Positions 49,771 to 60,033 of a DNA stretch of 64,000 bases are shown in pieces. The notes beneath the pieces are model-generated. The model saw only the letters and a list, made by a program, of their open reading frames with translations, had not been told where the DNA came from and did no database searches. Location: NCBI GenBank assembly GCA_022820835.1, contig JAJEET010000080.1, positions 1-64,000 of the forward strand, written 5' to 3'. The stretch's first letter is position 1, and each line of letters opens with the position of its first letter. This DNA comes from Candidatus Poribacteria bacterium. GTDB lineage: Bacteria > Poribacteria > WGA-4E > WGA-3G. The translations under genes were made by a program, and so were the position numbers.

Positions 49771-51666
49771 ATGGTATTCCCAACAATTGAGGCACAGACA
49801 CGACTCCAGACACCACCAGCATGGGCAGTCCTTGAACGCGAACTCATTGATAAAATGAATGCGGCTGGACCGCAGGTCTTAGAGAAATACACACGTCCAG
49901 ATGGAACACTGTTCTGGCCGACACATCCAGATTTTCAAAGCTTTGATGGGTTAGATGATGCTTATGAGAGTTTCCATAACTGGCCGCTTTTCTATATGCT
50001 TGGCGGAGATGCACAGTTCTTGGTGGATGCGCAAACCGAATTTGAGGTTATCACGAAAGATATGGCGCGATACGGCTCAGGGCACGACTATCCGATGGTC
50101 GTTAAAGAGTATCAACCGGGATATGACTGGTTTCATCAAAGTGAAGGGAACTATCTGTTTTATATGCTGTGCATGGCGGATCCGTCACATACAAAGAATG
50201 TTGAACGCGCGATACGGTTTGCAGGATTCTTTATAAACGAAGACCCTGATGCACAGAATTACGACCCGGAACACAAAATCATCAAATGTGTGATGAACGG
50301 TAGTAAAGGAGCGGCATTTTGGATCCTTGAAAGAGAATCCTTTTATCCGTCACTTGGTTACAATTTGCCGTTTATTGATGTTCCGGGCTGCACAAGTCGT
50401 GATGTTATGCTGGAAAGCGAGGAATTGCGCGATCTGATGGGGCGAATTGTCTACGAACGACAAGGAAAAGGCGACGCAGTCGGCAATCTCGCTGCAACGA
50501 CGCTTGCTGCCAATGCATATATGTTCACAGGTGAAGAGAAATACATGGCGTGGGTTCAGGAGTATGTTGATGCTTGGATTGCACGCACAGCAGAAAATGG
50601 CGGGATTGTGCCGGATAACGTTGGGTTATCGGGCATAATCGGGGAACATATAGACGGCAAATGGTATGGTTCTCGTTATGGCTGGAGTTGGCCGCACGGG
50701 TGGCATAGCGTTGGTCAGGCGGTTAGTGTTGCGGCACAGAACGCTGCGCTCCTTCACAAGGATTTGAAATATATGGACTTCCCGCGTTCCCAGATAGATG
50801 TTCTCATACAGCACGGTATAGAACACAACGACCAACTCTATGTGCCGCAGAAATATGGTGATCCTGGAATTGCGAACTATACGCCTGGTCCGTGGATGCA
50901 GTATCCCATAACAAACGAGGACGGCACGGTGCTACAGATTGATGGCTGGTTTGAATTCATGCCGATGCATCCGTCTGATGTGGCACATCTATGGGCAATG
51001 TCAATGGATGCGACAGATCAGGAACGTGCGAGAAAGATCGCTAAAAAGACAGGATCAAAATTCGACATCAACGCGTGGCATCACACGAAAGATAGTGGGG
51101 GACGCGATGGTGGGTGGTTAGCCTATATGCGAGGTGATTATCCTGAGTATCCAGAATCAATTCTCAATCATAACCTCTCGCAAGTTGAACAACGACTCAA
51201 CTTCATGGCGAATGATGAGGAAGATCCGGCAGGATACGGAGACGCTTATTTCCAACGGCGCAACCCGATCACTTGCGAAGGATTGGTTCAACTCACGTGT
51301 GGCGGTCCGTTGCCGCACTACAACGGCGGTTTGCTCGTGACACGGGTCCGGCATTTTGATGCACAGCAGAAACGGCCAGGACTCCCACCGGATGTCGGTG
51401 CGTTGGTTACCGAAATGACAGCGGACACCGCCAGCTTGCAGCTTGTCAATCTCAATACCACAGAACAGAGGGATGTTATTGTGCAAGCGGGTGCAATGGG
51501 TGAACACAATTTCACTTCAGTGAACGTTAACAACGGTCAAAATGAACAAGCGATACCGGTCAATGGAACGTATTTCCGTGTCCAGCTGCCACCGAATACA
51601 GAGATTGATTTGGAATTGGGGATGGAGCGTTTCGTGAATGCGCCATCATATAGGAATCCGTGGTGA
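49771..51666 (+). CDS. Large alpha/alpha-barrel-like protein of unknown function
   Basis: A 631-residue soluble protein without signal peptide. It has many aromatic-rich helices ([100 protein letters not shown]) and a late beta-rich part (NPITCEGLVQLTCGGPLPHY and ADTASLQLVNLNTTEQRDVI), the combination found in (alpha/alpha)6-barrel polysaccharide lyases and glycosidases. No catalytic motif was recognised. ATG 49771 is favoured by GAGGAG just upstream; 49756 is the other possible start. It is convergent with the toxin-antitoxin genes, 30 nt apart. A carbohydrate role is inference. Confidence 0.65.
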   Translation: MVFPTIEAQTRLQTPPAWAVLERELIDKMNAAGPQVLEKYTRPDGTLFWPTHPDFQSFDGLDDAYESFHNWPLFYMLGGDAQFLVDAQTEFEVITKDMARYGSGHDYPMVVKEYQPGYDWFHQSEGNYLFYMLCMADPSHTKNVERAIRFAGFFINEDPDAQNYDPEHKIIKCVMNGSKGAAFWILERESFYPSLGYNLPFIDVPGCTSRDVMLESEELRDLMGRIVYERQGKGDAVGNLAATTLAANAYMFTGEEKYMAWVQEYVDAWIARTAENGGIVPDNVGLSGIIGEHIDGKWYGSRYGWSWPHGWHSVGQAVSVAAQNAALLHKDLKYMDFPRSQIDVLIQHGIEHNDQLYVPQKYGDPGIANYTPGPWMQYPITNEDGTVLQIDGWFEFMPMHPSDVAHLWAMSMDATDQERARKIAKKTGSKFDINAWHHTKDSGGRDGGWLAYMRGDYPEYPESILNHNLSQVEQRLNFMANDEEDPAGYGDAYFQRRNPITCEGLVQLTCGGPLPHYNGGLLVTRVRHFDAQQKRPGLPPDVGALVTEMTADTASLQLVNLNTTEQRDVIVQAGAMGEHNFTSVNVNNGQNEQAIPVNGTYFRVQLPPNTEIDLELGMERFVNAPSYRNPW

Positions 51667-51696
51667 AACAACGGATAGTGAATAAGTATTAAAGAA

Positions 51697-51951
51697 TTAG
51701 GATCTAATTAGACGTTCATATTCATCATGCTTACCAATCCAAATCCAAGTAAAATCGTTACCATCTTTAATAGCAAGTGCTCTATAAGCCTCTCCAACAC
51801 GAACAGACCAATACTTGCCAACTTTCTTAAAATGGAGAGATAAGTGTCGAGGATTTGCTTTGAGCAAATCGAAATTTTGTCTTGCAACCCTTTGCACAGG
51901 TTCTGGAAGCTGCTGAAGATATCTCCAGAAACGCGATGTTGTTCTATGCAC
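51697..51951 (-). CDS. RelE/ParE-type toxin
   Basis: An 84-residue basic protein with the RelE fold pattern: FWRYLQQLPEPVQRVARQNF helix, then NPRHLSLHFKKVGKYWSVRV, GEAYRALAIKDGNDFTWIWI and GKHDEYERLI. The K-x-Y-W-S-V-R-V and G-x-x-Y-R-A-L-A pattern and the final W-x-G-x-H-x-x-Y-E are typical of RelE/HigB-like mRNA-cleaving toxins. The start codon is GTG at 51949-51951, directly after the antitoxin stop TAG, so translation is coupled. It is convergent with the gene at 49771. Confidence 0.75.
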   Translation of the reverse strand: MHRTTSRFWRYLQQLPEPVQRVARQNFDLLKANPRHLSLHFKKVGKYWSVRVGEAYRALAIKDGNDFTWIWIGKHDEYERLIRS

Positions 51952-52152
51952 CTAAAGGTCCTTGAGTGTTCCTTTCTCTTTTTCTTCAAGAGCCTCAGCA
52001 ATTAGGAAATCCAATTTTCCTGCGTCTGAATCCGCTTCGATTTCTTGATCCCATTTTTCCCAATCTAATTCGTTGAACCACTGTCGTAATTGTTTGTATT
52101 CAGCTTCAGGAAGCGCGAGAATTTGTTGTTGAATTTTCGTAAGACGTGACAT
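51952..52152 (-). CDS. Antitoxin-like protein of the RelE-type pair
   Basis: A 66-residue acidic protein (RLTKIQQQILALPEAEYKQL, LDWEKWDQEIEADSDAGKLD, FLIAEALEEKEKGTLKDL) with helix-rich pattern and no obvious DNA-binding motif, typical of small antitoxins. ATG 52152 has GGAG 8 nt upstream and is favoured over the longer frame from 52185. It is directly followed by the toxin gene; order antitoxin-toxin and no gap support a type II toxin-antitoxin module. Similar small acidic proteins in this class bind the toxin through their C-terminal tail. Confidence 0.7.
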   Translation of the reverse strand: MSRLTKIQQQILALPEAEYKQLRQWFNELDWEKWDQEIEADSDAGKLDFLIAEALEEKEKGTLKDL

Positions 52153-52226
52153 TATGCTTTCTCCTTTTGTTACAAATTGTCTCATAAATATGAGATTAGA
52201 ACCTCGCTAACGAAGGGACATAAAAC

Positions 52227-53690
52227 TTATGCCCAACGTTCAACAACGACTTTCTTTTGTGTAAAGAAGTCCACGGCATCCCAGCTCTGACCGTGTAAGT
52301 CGCCAAAGAAGCTATCTTTCCAACCGCTGAATGGGAAGAATGCCATTGGTGCGGCGACACCGATGTTAATGCCGATGTTTCCGATCTCTGCTTCATAACG
52401 GAATTTGCGGGCAGATGCGCCGCTTCGCGTAAAAAGACACGCCATATTTCCGTAGCTGCCGCTATTGATGCGTTCGATGGCGTCGTCGATTGTTTCGACA
52501 TGAATGAGTCCTAAAACGGGGCCGAAGATTTCAGTTTTCGCGATTTCGCCTTCTGGGTTGAGGTTATTGAGGATTGTTGGACGGATGAAGTTGCCGTTTT
52601 CGCCGCCGGATATGCTCGGATACCTTCCATCGACGAGGAGCTGCGCCCCTTCATCTGTACCTGCCTGAATCAATCCTTCAATCCGTTTTCTACTTTCAGG
52701 CGTGATGACAGGCCCCATTTCGACCTCTTCTTCCAACCCGTTGCCGACGACCCGATTGGTTGCGGTGTCTGCAATGGCTTCCGTGAACCAGTTCCGCGCG
52801 GCACCGACAGTGAATGTGAGCGATGCAGCGAGACAGCGTTGACCGGCACAGCCGAACGCGCTCTCCGCTGTAGCATTTACGGTAAACTGCGGATCGGCAT
52901 CGGGGAGCACAATCAACGGATTCTTGGCGCCCCCTTGGCACTGGACGCGCTTTCCGTTCGCCGCGGCTTTCGCGTAGATGGCTTTCGCCGTTGCGGTTGC
53001 CCCGACGAAACTGATAGCGCGGATGTCAGGGTGCGTTAGGATGGCATCTACAGTCTCATGTCCGCCGTTGACGAGGTTGACGACACCTTTTGGGAGTCCG
53101 GTCTGTTCGAGGAGTTGAAACACCTTTTGCATCGTGATGGGTACTTTTTCGGACGGTTTGACGATGTAGGTATTGCCACAAGCAATCGCGTATGGCAAGA
53201 ACCAGAAGGTAATCATTCCGGGAAAGTTAAAGGGTGCGATAGCGGCGCAAACGCCAACAGGTTGACGAATCATGAATTCATCAATACCGGTTGCGATATC
53301 CTCAAGGTTCGTGCCTTGCATGAGCGTGGGGATGCCGCATGCGACTTCGACGTTTTCAATGGCGCGTCGCATCTCGCCTTTTGCCTCGTCGAGTGTTTTA
53401 CCGCATTCCAAGGTAATCGTTCTCGCGATGTCGTCCAAGTTTTCTTCAAGGAGATTTTTCAAGGTAAAGAGGTATTGGATGCGTTGGACAGGCGGTGTCC
53501 GTCGCCATTCGTGGAGTGCAGTGGCGGCAGCAGTCGCGGCTTGATGTACCTCGTCAGCTGGTGAGAGCGGGACTTGCGTGAGTACCGCTCCGGTCGCTGG
53601 GTTCGTAACGTCAAGGCGTTCATTCGCTTCCGATGTCTGCCATTCGTTATTAATATAGTTTGGCAGTGGTGTCTGTACTGTTTCAGGCAT
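52227..53690 (-). CDS. mmsA: CoA-acylating methylmalonate-semialdehyde dehydrogenase
   Basis: A 487-residue aldehyde dehydrogenase of the MmsA/IolA group that converts malonate or methylmalonate semialdehyde, NAD and CoA to acetyl- or propionyl-CoA. Visible: [40 protein letters not shown] (the Asn that stabilises the oxyanion), [55 protein letters not shown] with the catalytic Cys in GQRC, and [11 protein letters not shown]. It ends inositol and valine breakdown. It is 13 nt downstream of the S41 protease gene and may be transcribed with it. The iolG/iolE-like genes are about 6.6 kb away. Confidence 0.92.
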   Translation of the reverse strand: MPETVQTPLPNYINNEWQTSEANERLDVTNPATGAVLTQVPLSPADEVHQAATAAATALHEWRRTPPVQRIQYLFTLKNLLEENLDDIARTITLECGKTLDEAKGEMRRAIENVEVACGIPTLMQGTNLEDIATGIDEFMIRQPVGVCAAIAPFNFPGMITFWFLPYAIACGNTYIVKPSEKVPITMQKVFQLLEQTGLPKGVVNLVNGGHETVDAILTHPDIRAISFVGATATAKAIYAKAAANGKRVQCQGGAKNPLIVLPDADPQFTVNATAESAFGCAGQRCLAASLTFTVGAARNWFTEAIADTATNRVVGNGLEEEVEMGPVITPESRKRIEGLIQAGTDEGAQLLVDGRYPSISGGENGNFIRPTILNNLNPEGEIAKTEIFGPVLGLIHVETIDDAIERINSGSYGNMACLFTRSGASARKFRYEAEIGNIGINIGVAAPMAFFPFSGWKDSFFGDLHGQSWDAVDFFTQKKVVVERWA

Positions 53691-53703
53691 CTAACATCCT
53701 CCG

Positions 53704-55155
53704 TTAGTTTTGGTTTCCGAAGAGTTCGAGTACCTTCAACTGGTACATAGCGGCGACGATCTGTGGGTCATGTTCGAGTTCGTCTTGAGGCGTTTCCGTG
53801 ATCTGTGCGAGAGCGAATTTAAGTCCACGGTCGCTGAGGACGATCTGTTCTTCTGTGAGTGCGTCGCTTAAGCGTTGATAGCTGCGTCGAAGCCTTGTGG
53901 CTTGTTCGTCATCGCGTGCGGCGTGTTCAGCATCAAAGAGTTTGTTTAGCACGTCGTCGCCATTCTCTTCAACAAAGGTTTTGAGTTTCTCGTGGTTGCG
54001 GAGTTTCAGTTGCATCTGCTGTTCAGAACGGCTAAACCATTCGATTTCAACGTCGGGTATGATACCGATTTTATCAATATCAACACCGTTTGGTGTGTAA
54101 TAGCGTGCGACGGTGAGTTTGACAGCAGATTTTCCGTTGCTGAGTTGGAAGACGCGTTGAACGGATGCCTTTCCGAATGTTTTTTCACCCATAACGAGTC
54201 CACGTTTGTGGTCTTTTACGGCACCTGCGACGATTTCAGACGCGCTTGCGCTGCCACGGTTGACGAGTACAACGAGTGGAAAATGTTCCCGTGTAACGCC
54301 TTTCGCCGGGAAGTTTTCACGGGATCCGGGTCCTTTACCTTGGCTATATACAACGAGTTGACCGGGTGCCAGGAAATCGCTTGCGATATCAACCGCTGAA
54401 GAGAGCAGTCCACCGGGATTTAACCGTAGGTCAAGGATAATTCCACGAGTATTCTGCTGCTTGAACGTTTCAAAGGCGTTATCAACATCATCTGCTGTTG
54501 TTTGAAGGAATTGATTGATTTTGATGTATCCGATCTTATCACCGATAATATTTTGCTCAACGCTGGGGATTCGGATGACATCACGGGTGATGGTAAGTTC
54601 GATCGGTCGGCTCTCGTTTTCGCGAATAATCGTAACCGAGACAGTGGTTCCGGGTTCACCGCGTAGTTGATCGACAGCACCGCTCAAGGACATCGTTGCA
54701 GTGGATTCACCTTCGATATGGCTGATAATGTCGCCGCTTAGAACGCCTGCGAGAGCGGCGGGGTTATTTTTAAAGGGTGTAATCACGGTCAGCATATCTT
54801 CACGGATGCCGATAGTCATACCGAGTCCGCCGTATTTTCCTTGGTTTTCCGTCTGAAATGTGAGATAGTCTGGGACGAATTGGCTATACGGGTCCAATTC
54901 ACGTAGCATACCGTTGATTGCACCCTCCATAACCTCTTTACTATCGGGTGTATCAAGATGGTACTGCTTGATATGTCCCAAGATTTCAGCAAAGAGCGCG
55001 AGGTTTTCGAGTACTTTATCGTCAGATTTCTCTGTAACTTCTTCCGAACTCCAAGTAGGTTGGAGTAAGGAATAGATAAGAAATAGAGCCACCAAGATGT
55101 GAAGACAGATTTTAGGTAAAATGTGCGATCCAGAATTTGTTATATGCAGTTTCAT
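53704..55155 (-). CDS. ctpA: C-terminal processing protease (S41 family)
   Basis: A 483-residue exported serine protease. N-terminal signal peptide or anchor (PKICLHILVALFLIYSLLQP) behind AGGAGG, then a helical cap (MEGAINGMLRELDPYSQFVP), a PDZ domain (GGLGMTIGIREDMLTVITPF, PAALAGVLSGDIISHIEG) and the S41 catalytic core with NRGSASASEIVAGAVKDHKR (Ser in GSASASE) and MGEKTFGKASVQ (Lys). All key residues are present. It processes or degrades periplasmic proteins at their C termini. A proline- and acid-containing tail (DDEQATRLRRSYQRLSDALT) follows the core. Located downstream of gatA and the small membrane protein. Confidence 0.92.
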   Translation of the reverse strand: MKLHITNSGSHILPKICLHILVALFLIYSLLQPTWSSEEVTEKSDDKVLENLALFAEILGHIKQYHLDTPDSKEVMEGAINGMLRELDPYSQFVPDYLTFQTENQGKYGGLGMTIGIREDMLTVITPFKNNPAALAGVLSGDIISHIEGESTATMSLSGAVDQLRGEPGTTVSVTIIRENESRPIELTITRDVIRIPSVEQNIIGDKIGYIKINQFLQTTADDVDNAFETFKQQNTRGIILDLRLNPGGLLSSAVDIASDFLAPGQLVVYSQGKGPGSRENFPAKGVTREHFPLVVLVNRGSASASEIVAGAVKDHKRGLVMGEKTFGKASVQRVFQLSNGKSAVKLTVARYYTPNGVDIDKIGIIPDVEIEWFSRSEQQMQLKLRNHEKLKTFVEENGDDVLNKLFDAEHAARDDEQATRLRRSYQRLSDALTEEQIVLSDRGLKFALAQITETPQDELEHDPQIVAAMYQLKVLELFGNQN

Positions 55156-55232
55156 TTTTCCCTCCTGCAGTCCGTTTTGAAATGTGCGGCTGGAAATTGA
55201 GCCGCTGGAAAATAGAATTTAAGGTGTGTGAA

Positions 55233-55712
55233 TTAGTATAGCAAATTTCGCAATCGTCGGATGTTTGGAATGCGGAAAGCGACGAATGCAGCGACTGCTC
55301 CGTAGAGTAGATCAATCAGGCTCATCCGTTGTTGCATCAATTCCCATACGGATTGCCCCTTAAAAAGTGTTGTCGCGATCGGCATCGCTTGTTGTAGAGA
55401 CATATTATTTTCCTGACTGAGCTGCTCGGCGATTTGTGTGACTGCGTTCCATTGGACATCGAGATATTTGCCGATAAAGATACCGAAAATTGCGAATACC
55501 GCTGCACCGATACCGACAAGCCGCCACGTCGTTTTAGCGTCTTGTGGGAGGGTACGGCTGCATGTTAAAAGTATCCCTGCGCCGGTTAATACACCGATAC
55601 CGATAGCGATGAAACCGGCGGTGTGTCCTGTCCACTGGGTATATTTTGCCCAGAGTACACCACCAAGTGCCGCACCAAGTAGACCGCCAAACGGTGCTAT
55701 CACAGTGTTCAT
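55233..55712 (-). CDS. Small membrane protein with four or five helices
   Basis: A 159-residue integral membrane protein: FGGLLGAALGGVLWAKYTQW, HTAGFIAIGIGVLTGAGILL, TTWRLVGIGAAVFAIFGIFI and a final LIDLLYGAVAAFVAFRIPNI. It starts at ATG 55712, 3 nt after the gatA stop; a TTG at 55718 overlapping the gatA end is less likely. No known motif. The gene-order link to gatA is probably structural (operon), not functional. Confidence 0.75.
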   Translation of the reverse strand: MNTVIAPFGGLLGAALGGVLWAKYTQWTGHTAGFIAIGIGVLTGAGILLTCSRTLPQDAKTTWRLVGIGAAVFAIFGIFIGKYLDVQWNAVTQIAEQLSQENNMSLQQAMPIATTLFKGQSVWELMQQRMSLIDLLYGAVAAFVAFRIPNIRRLRNLLY

Positions 55713-55714
55713 TG

Positions 55715-57193
55715 TCAAACATCTCCGTTGGTTTGGATTTGTGGTTTCTGTCGGTGGTGTTCGGTGTTCTGCTCAAATGTGTAGGCGACACGTAGGACGT
55801 TTTCTTCTGCGAATGGTGCGCCGAGGAGTTGTAATCCGATCGGCAGTCCACTTTTCACAAGACCGCACGGTAGAGATATCCCCGGCAACCCGGCATGGCT
55901 TGCAGGTGTTGTCATCACATCGGAAAGATACATCTGTAGCGGGTCGGCGGTGCGTTCGCCAATTTTGAATGCTGGTGTAGGTGAGGTCGGCGTTGCGATA
56001 ACGTCCACCTTCTCAAATGCGGCATCAAAATCGGATTTTATGAGTGTCCGTACTTTTTGTGCTTTTTTATAGTAGGCATCTTGGTAGCCTGCACTGAGTG
56101 CGAAGGTGCCGAGCATAATCCGACGTTTGACCTCTTCACCGAAACCTTCGCTTCGCGTTTTCTTGTACATAGAGATGAGGGCTTCAGGGTTTTCGGTTCG
56201 GTATCCGTATCGTACGCCGTCGTATCTTGCGAGGTTCGCGCTTGCTTCAGCGGGTGCGATGATATAGTATGTGGCAATTGCGTATTCGGTATGCGGTAGC
56301 GATACCTCTTCGACGGTTGCTCCGAGTCCTTCAAGAACAGCAATAGCGGCATATACACTGTCAGCAATCTCTGTGTCTAATGCTGGTGTGAAATACTCTT
56401 TGGGTACCCCAATTTTTAAGCCTTCCACGTCGTTGATGAGGGCCTGCGTAAAATCTGGCACGGGGACATCAACAGAAGTTGCATCCATTGCGTCGCTTCC
56501 GCAGATGGCGTTGAGTAGCAAGGCGCAATCGGTAACATCCTTAGTGAAGGGCCCGATTTGGTCGAGTGAAGAAGCGAAGGCGACGAGCCCATAGCGAGAG
56601 ACGCGCCCATACGTCGGTTTCATGCCGACGACCCCACAGAGTGCTGCGGGTTGACGGATGGAGCCACCGGTATCTGAACCGAGCGAACAGATGGCAGTAT
56701 TTGCGGCGACAACTGCGGCGGAACCGCCACTCGAACCCCCGGGAATCGCCTTGAGGTCCCATGGGTTGTGCGTAATCTGATATGCCGAGTTTTCGGTGGA
56801 GGAACCCATAGCGAACTCATCCATGTTCGTTTTACCGACCATGACAATGCCTTGTTCGTGGAGTTTCGTCATAACGGTCGCATTGTATGGCGGAACGAAG
56901 TTTTCAAGGATTTTAGAGCCGCAAGTTGTCCGTACGCCTTTGGTACATATCACATCTTTAATGGCGATCGGGATTCCAGCAAGCGGAGGCATCTCATCCC
57001 CGTTTTGAAATCCAGCGTCGGCGCGACTCGCCTGTTCCAAGGCGATGTCTTTTGTGAGTGTCAGATAGCCTTTGACGTGCGGTTCGACTTCGGCGATGCG
57101 TTCGTAAACTGCCTCGGTGAGTTCCTGAGCGGAGATTTCACGTGCTTTGAGTTTTTCGTGTAAGGCGTGTGCTGTCAATTCATGTAGTGACAT
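55715..57193 (-). CDS. gatA: Asp/Glu-tRNA(Asn/Gln) amidotransferase subunit A
   Basis: A 492-residue amidase-signature enzyme. The catalytic Ser-cisSer-Lys triad is visible in [14 protein letters not shown] (Lys) and [20 protein letters not shown] with [20 protein letters not shown] (the two Ser). TKTYG-like text appears as [20 protein letters not shown]. It makes ammonia for converting Glu-tRNA(Gln) or Asp-tRNA(Asn). ATG 57193 is chosen since GGAGGAAC lies 8 nt before; the longer frame from 57214 overlaps gatC. gatB is not in this window. Confidence 0.95.
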   Translation of the reverse strand: MSLHELTAHALHEKLKAREISAQELTEAVYERIAEVEPHVKGYLTLTKDIALEQASRADAGFQNGDEMPPLAGIPIAIKDVICTKGVRTTCGSKILENFVPPYNATVMTKLHEQGIVMVGKTNMDEFAMGSSTENSAYQITHNPWDLKAIPGGSSGGSAAVVAANTAICSLGSDTGGSIRQPAALCGVVGMKPTYGRVSRYGLVAFASSLDQIGPFTKDVTDCALLLNAICGSDAMDATSVDVPVPDFTQALINDVEGLKIGVPKEYFTPALDTEIADSVYAAIAVLEGLGATVEEVSLPHTEYAIATYYIIAPAEASANLARYDGVRYGYRTENPEALISMYKKTRSEGFGEEVKRRIMLGTFALSAGYQDAYYKKAQKVRTLIKSDFDAAFEKVDVIATPTSPTPAFKIGERTADPLQMYLSDVMTTPASHAGLPGISLPCGLVKSGLPIGLQLLGAPFAEENVLRVAYTFEQNTEHHRQKPQIQTNGDV

Positions 57194-57210
57194 TTGGTAG
57201 TTCCTCCATC

Positions 57211-57540
57211 TCACCCGCGATCGACGACTCTGGGTACGCCGAAGTATCCATCTTCGGGTTCAGGTGCGTTTGCGAGAACTTCTTCGATCGGGTAGGAGGG
57301 TTTAACGGTGTCTTGTTTAGCAACATGACGTGCGCCTTCTTCTGACCCTAAGATGAAAATTTGGTGCGGATGGATGTGCGAGGTAGGTGGCACATCATCA
57401 GTTTCAAGTTCGTTCAATTTTCCAATATATTCGAGGATCCGTGCGAGTTGTTCGGTGAATTGTGCTGTCTCTTCGTCGTTAAATTCGAGGCGCGCCAGAT
57501 TTGCGACATGGCGTACACCGTCTACGGTAATCGTTGCCAT
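57211..57540 (-). CDS. gatC: Asp/Glu-tRNA(Asn/Gln) amidotransferase subunit C
   Basis: A 109-residue helper subunit: [20 protein letters not shown] and [20 protein letters not shown], then the [13 protein letters not shown] segment and [17 protein letters not shown]. It holds GatA and GatB together. A somewhat longer middle loop ([20 protein letters not shown]) than in typical 95-100-residue GatC is present. Translated upstream of gatA, 17 nt apart, and 6 nt downstream of pcrA, so the three genes probably form an operon. Confidence 0.95.
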   Translation of the reverse strand: MATITVDGVRHVANLARLEFNDEETAQFTEQLARILEYIGKLNELETDDVPPTSHIHPHQIFILGSEEGARHVAKQDTVKPSYPIEEVLANAPEPEDGYFGVPRVVDRG

Positions 57541-57546
57541 TTTTAT

Positions 57547-59766
57547 TTATTTTTCTCCTTGTTGATCATCAAGCCCTGTTAGGTCGGGTGCAATCGAGGT
57601 ATCGATTTGTTTTATCATCCCACTACGACTAAACCTAACAGTGATATAAACATCTCTTCCTGCGTTACCGACTTTCGTTACCTTACCTCTGCCGAATTGC
57701 GGATGATGCACAATTTGATTCACGTAGTAATCGCCTGCCTCGTCTTCAGTTACCTCATACAAACTGTCTGATTGTTGGAATGGAGAGCGGTAGCGATCAA
57801 CAGGTTTGATAAGATGTTCCGGGATTTCGGAGATAAAGCGAGACGGCGTGCGATACTCTCTTTCGCGATAGGTTCTGCGTGCGGTCGCGTGTGAGAGATA
57901 AAGCTGCTCCATCGCCCGCGTAATTCCGACGTAACAGAGTCTACGTTCTTCCTCTAATTCGGATTCCGTACTGATAGAACGTTGATGCGGTAGATAGCCT
58001 TCTTCCATCCCGACGATGAAAACGAATGGGAATTCCAAGCCTTTGGCACTGTGAAGGGTCATCAACGTCACGAGATCGGTATCGTCGGTTTCCATGGTAT
58101 CAATATCTGCGATGAGTGCGATGTTTTCCAAATAATCCGATAGGCTCGGTTCGGGTGCGTTATGCTCATATTCGATAACGGCACTAATTAATTCCTCAAT
58201 GTTTTCGACACGGTTTTGTGCTTCGATTGAGTTCTGTCCCTCTAAGTTTTTGAGATAGCCGGTTAGTTTCAAGGTATAATCGAGTGCATCGGCGGGTAAA
58301 GTCGTCGCGTCAAAGTCATCGAAGGCTTCGGCGAAGCGTCGGACTTTGGTTTGGATGCCTCTGCTAATGGCATCGACTTCATCAACACGTTGGATCGCAT
58401 CAAAGAGAGAGATGCCTTCGCGCATTGCGAAATCGTTGAGCCGTTCAACAGTTGTAGCACCGATCCCTTTGGCGTGATTATTGATGCTACCTGATATATT
58501 AATGATCCGTCGGAGACTCATAGAATCGCTGGAATTACACATCACACGAAGGTATGCGAGGATATCCTTGACTTCCATCCGATCATAGAAACCGACACCA
58601 CCGACGATCTGATACGGGATGTTTGCGGCTCGGAACGCCTCCTCAAAGATACGGGACTGTGCGTTGGTCCGATAGAAGATCGCAAAGTCTTTGTAATCTA
58701 CGCCTTCTGCGTGCCAATCTTCGATTTTTGTGCCGACGAATCCCGCCTCGTCGTTTTCGTCTATTGCTTCGTAACAGGTGATCGGTTCTCCGTCGTCTTG
58801 TTCGGTCCAGAGTTTTTTCGGTTTTCGTGCCTTGTTGTTTTGTACGATGCCCCACGCTGCGTCCAATATATTTTGTGTAGAACGGTAATTCTGTTCTAAA
58901 CGGAGGACACGGGTGTCTGGATAGTCTTTCTCGAAGTCGAGGATATTCCTGATGTCGGCACCGCGGAAAGCGTAAATAGACTGGTCATCGTCGCCAACAA
59001 CGCAGATGTTCTGTTTCGGACCCGTTAGCAGGCTTACCAATTCATATTGGCATCGGTTGGTGTCCTGATACTCGTCAACGAGGATATACTCGAACTTGTT
59101 TTGATAGAATTTGTGTGTTTCAGAATTCTTTTTCAGGAGGTCCACAGTAAAAAGGAGTAAATCGTCGAAGTCGAGGGAGTTGTTGAGACGCAGGGTTTCT
59201 TGGTAAAGCGGATAGGCTTTCGCGACGACGCTCTCGAAATAGCCGTCAGCCATTCTCTCGTATTCCGTTGGCGAGATGGATTCATTCTTAGCACGACTGA
59301 TGAGGCTGAGAATCGAGCGCGGATTGAACTGCTTATCGCTATAGTTGAGTTGTCGGAGGACATCTTTAACGACTGTGGCTTGTTCACCCGTATCAAAGAT
59401 GGTAAAATTGCGGGTGTATACGTGTTTTTTGGCTTGCCCTTCATTCGGGTTCAACTTCTCGATATCTCGGCGCAGGATACGCGCGCAGGTTGCGTGGAAG
59501 GTTGAGACCCAGAGGTCACGGCTAACGCCGCCTTCAACGAGTACATCGAGCCGCTCTTTCATCTCTCTTGCTGCTTTGTTCGTAAAAGTCACAGCGAGGA
59601 TACGGTATGGGGAGATGCCGTGGTGTTTGATGAGGTAGGCGATGCGGTGCGTAATGACGCGCGTTTTGCCGCTCCCCGCACCGGATAAGATGAGGAGCGG
59701 TCCGTTGACGTGTTCGACGGCTTCACGCTGGACATCGTTTAGAGAATTTAATAGAGTATCGCTCAA
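57547..59766 (-). CDS. pcrA: UvrD/PcrA-type superfamily 1 DNA helicase
   Basis: A 739-residue 3'-5' helicase for repair and replication-fork processing. Motif I GAGSGKT (29-35), Ia VTFTNKAAREMKER, II LVDEYQDTNRCQYEL, III VGDDDQSIYAFRGADI, IV LRLEQNYRSTQNIL, V LVTLMTLHSAKGLEFP and VI CYVGITRAMEQLYLSHA are complete. The C terminus carries the Tudor-like VVHPQFGRGKVTKVGNAG segment of PcrA that binds RNA polymerase. The start is TTG (59764-59766) with AAAGGA 6 nt upstream. Confidence 0.95.
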   Translation of the reverse strand: MSDTLLNSLNDVQREAVEHVNGPLLILSGAGSGKTRVITHRIAYLIKHHGISPYRILAVTFTNKAAREMKERLDVLVEGGVSRDLWVSTFHATCARILRRDIEKLNPNEGQAKKHVYTRNFTIFDTGEQATVVKDVLRQLNYSDKQFNPRSILSLISRAKNESISPTEYERMADGYFESVVAKAYPLYQETLRLNNSLDFDDLLLFTVDLLKKNSETHKFYQNKFEYILVDEYQDTNRCQYELVSLLTGPKQNICVVGDDDQSIYAFRGADIRNILDFEKDYPDTRVLRLEQNYRSTQNILDAAWGIVQNNKARKPKKLWTEQDDGEPITCYEAIDENDEAGFVGTKIEDWHAEGVDYKDFAIFYRTNAQSRIFEEAFRAANIPYQIVGGVGFYDRMEVKDILAYLRVMCNSSDSMSLRRIINISGSINNHAKGIGATTVERLNDFAMREGISLFDAIQRVDEVDAISRGIQTKVRRFAEAFDDFDATTLPADALDYTLKLTGYLKNLEGQNSIEAQNRVENIEELISAVIEYEHNAPEPSLSDYLENIALIADIDTMETDDTDLVTLMTLHSAKGLEFPFVFIVGMEEGYLPHQRSISTESELEEERRLCYVGITRAMEQLYLSHATARRTYREREYRTPSRFISEIPEHLIKPVDRYRSPFQQSDSLYEVTEDEAGDYYVNQIVHHPQFGRGKVTKVGNAGRDVYITVRFSRSGMIKQIDTSIAPDLTGLDDQQGEK

Positions 59767-59923
59767 TTTTAATCCTTTGCTTGTGTAGTCTTTAAAGTAA
59801 CAGGTACGCCTCAGTGTGCCATAAGAGGTTTGCGAACCTATAGGGACAGGTGTCGTGATGTCATGCTATAGAGTATATACGATATGGTGTTAATTTTGCA
59901 AGTGGAAAATTACAGAAGCTATA

Positions 59924-60020
59924 GGCGGGGTTGCAAACCCCGCCTGCAGAGGGCGAGAAGCATTAAGGAAATCCCGGAAACAAAGATCAGCGCGAAGTTG
60001 CAAACCCCGCTTGCAGCGGG
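59924..60020. repeat. Perfect 21-bp palindrome and direct repeat GTTGCAAACCCCGC
   Basis: GGCGGGGTTGCAAACCCCGC at 59924-59943 (plus C at 59944) is a nearly perfect palindrome. Its right part GTTGCAAACCCCGCCTGCAG (59930-59949) repeats at 59998-60017 as GTTGCAAACCCCGCTTGCAG with one change. The second copy lies just before the 3' end of uvrA (stop at 60034). A related palindrome is at 15935-15955. Confidence 0.65.
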
Positions 60021-60033
60021 TGCGAAGTCTTCA

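Noticed and set aside
59767..60033. tRNA or small RNA gene in the pcrA-uvrA gap
   Set aside because: No acceptor-stem or TPsiC-like pattern was found; the gap holds the palindrome and direct repeat only.
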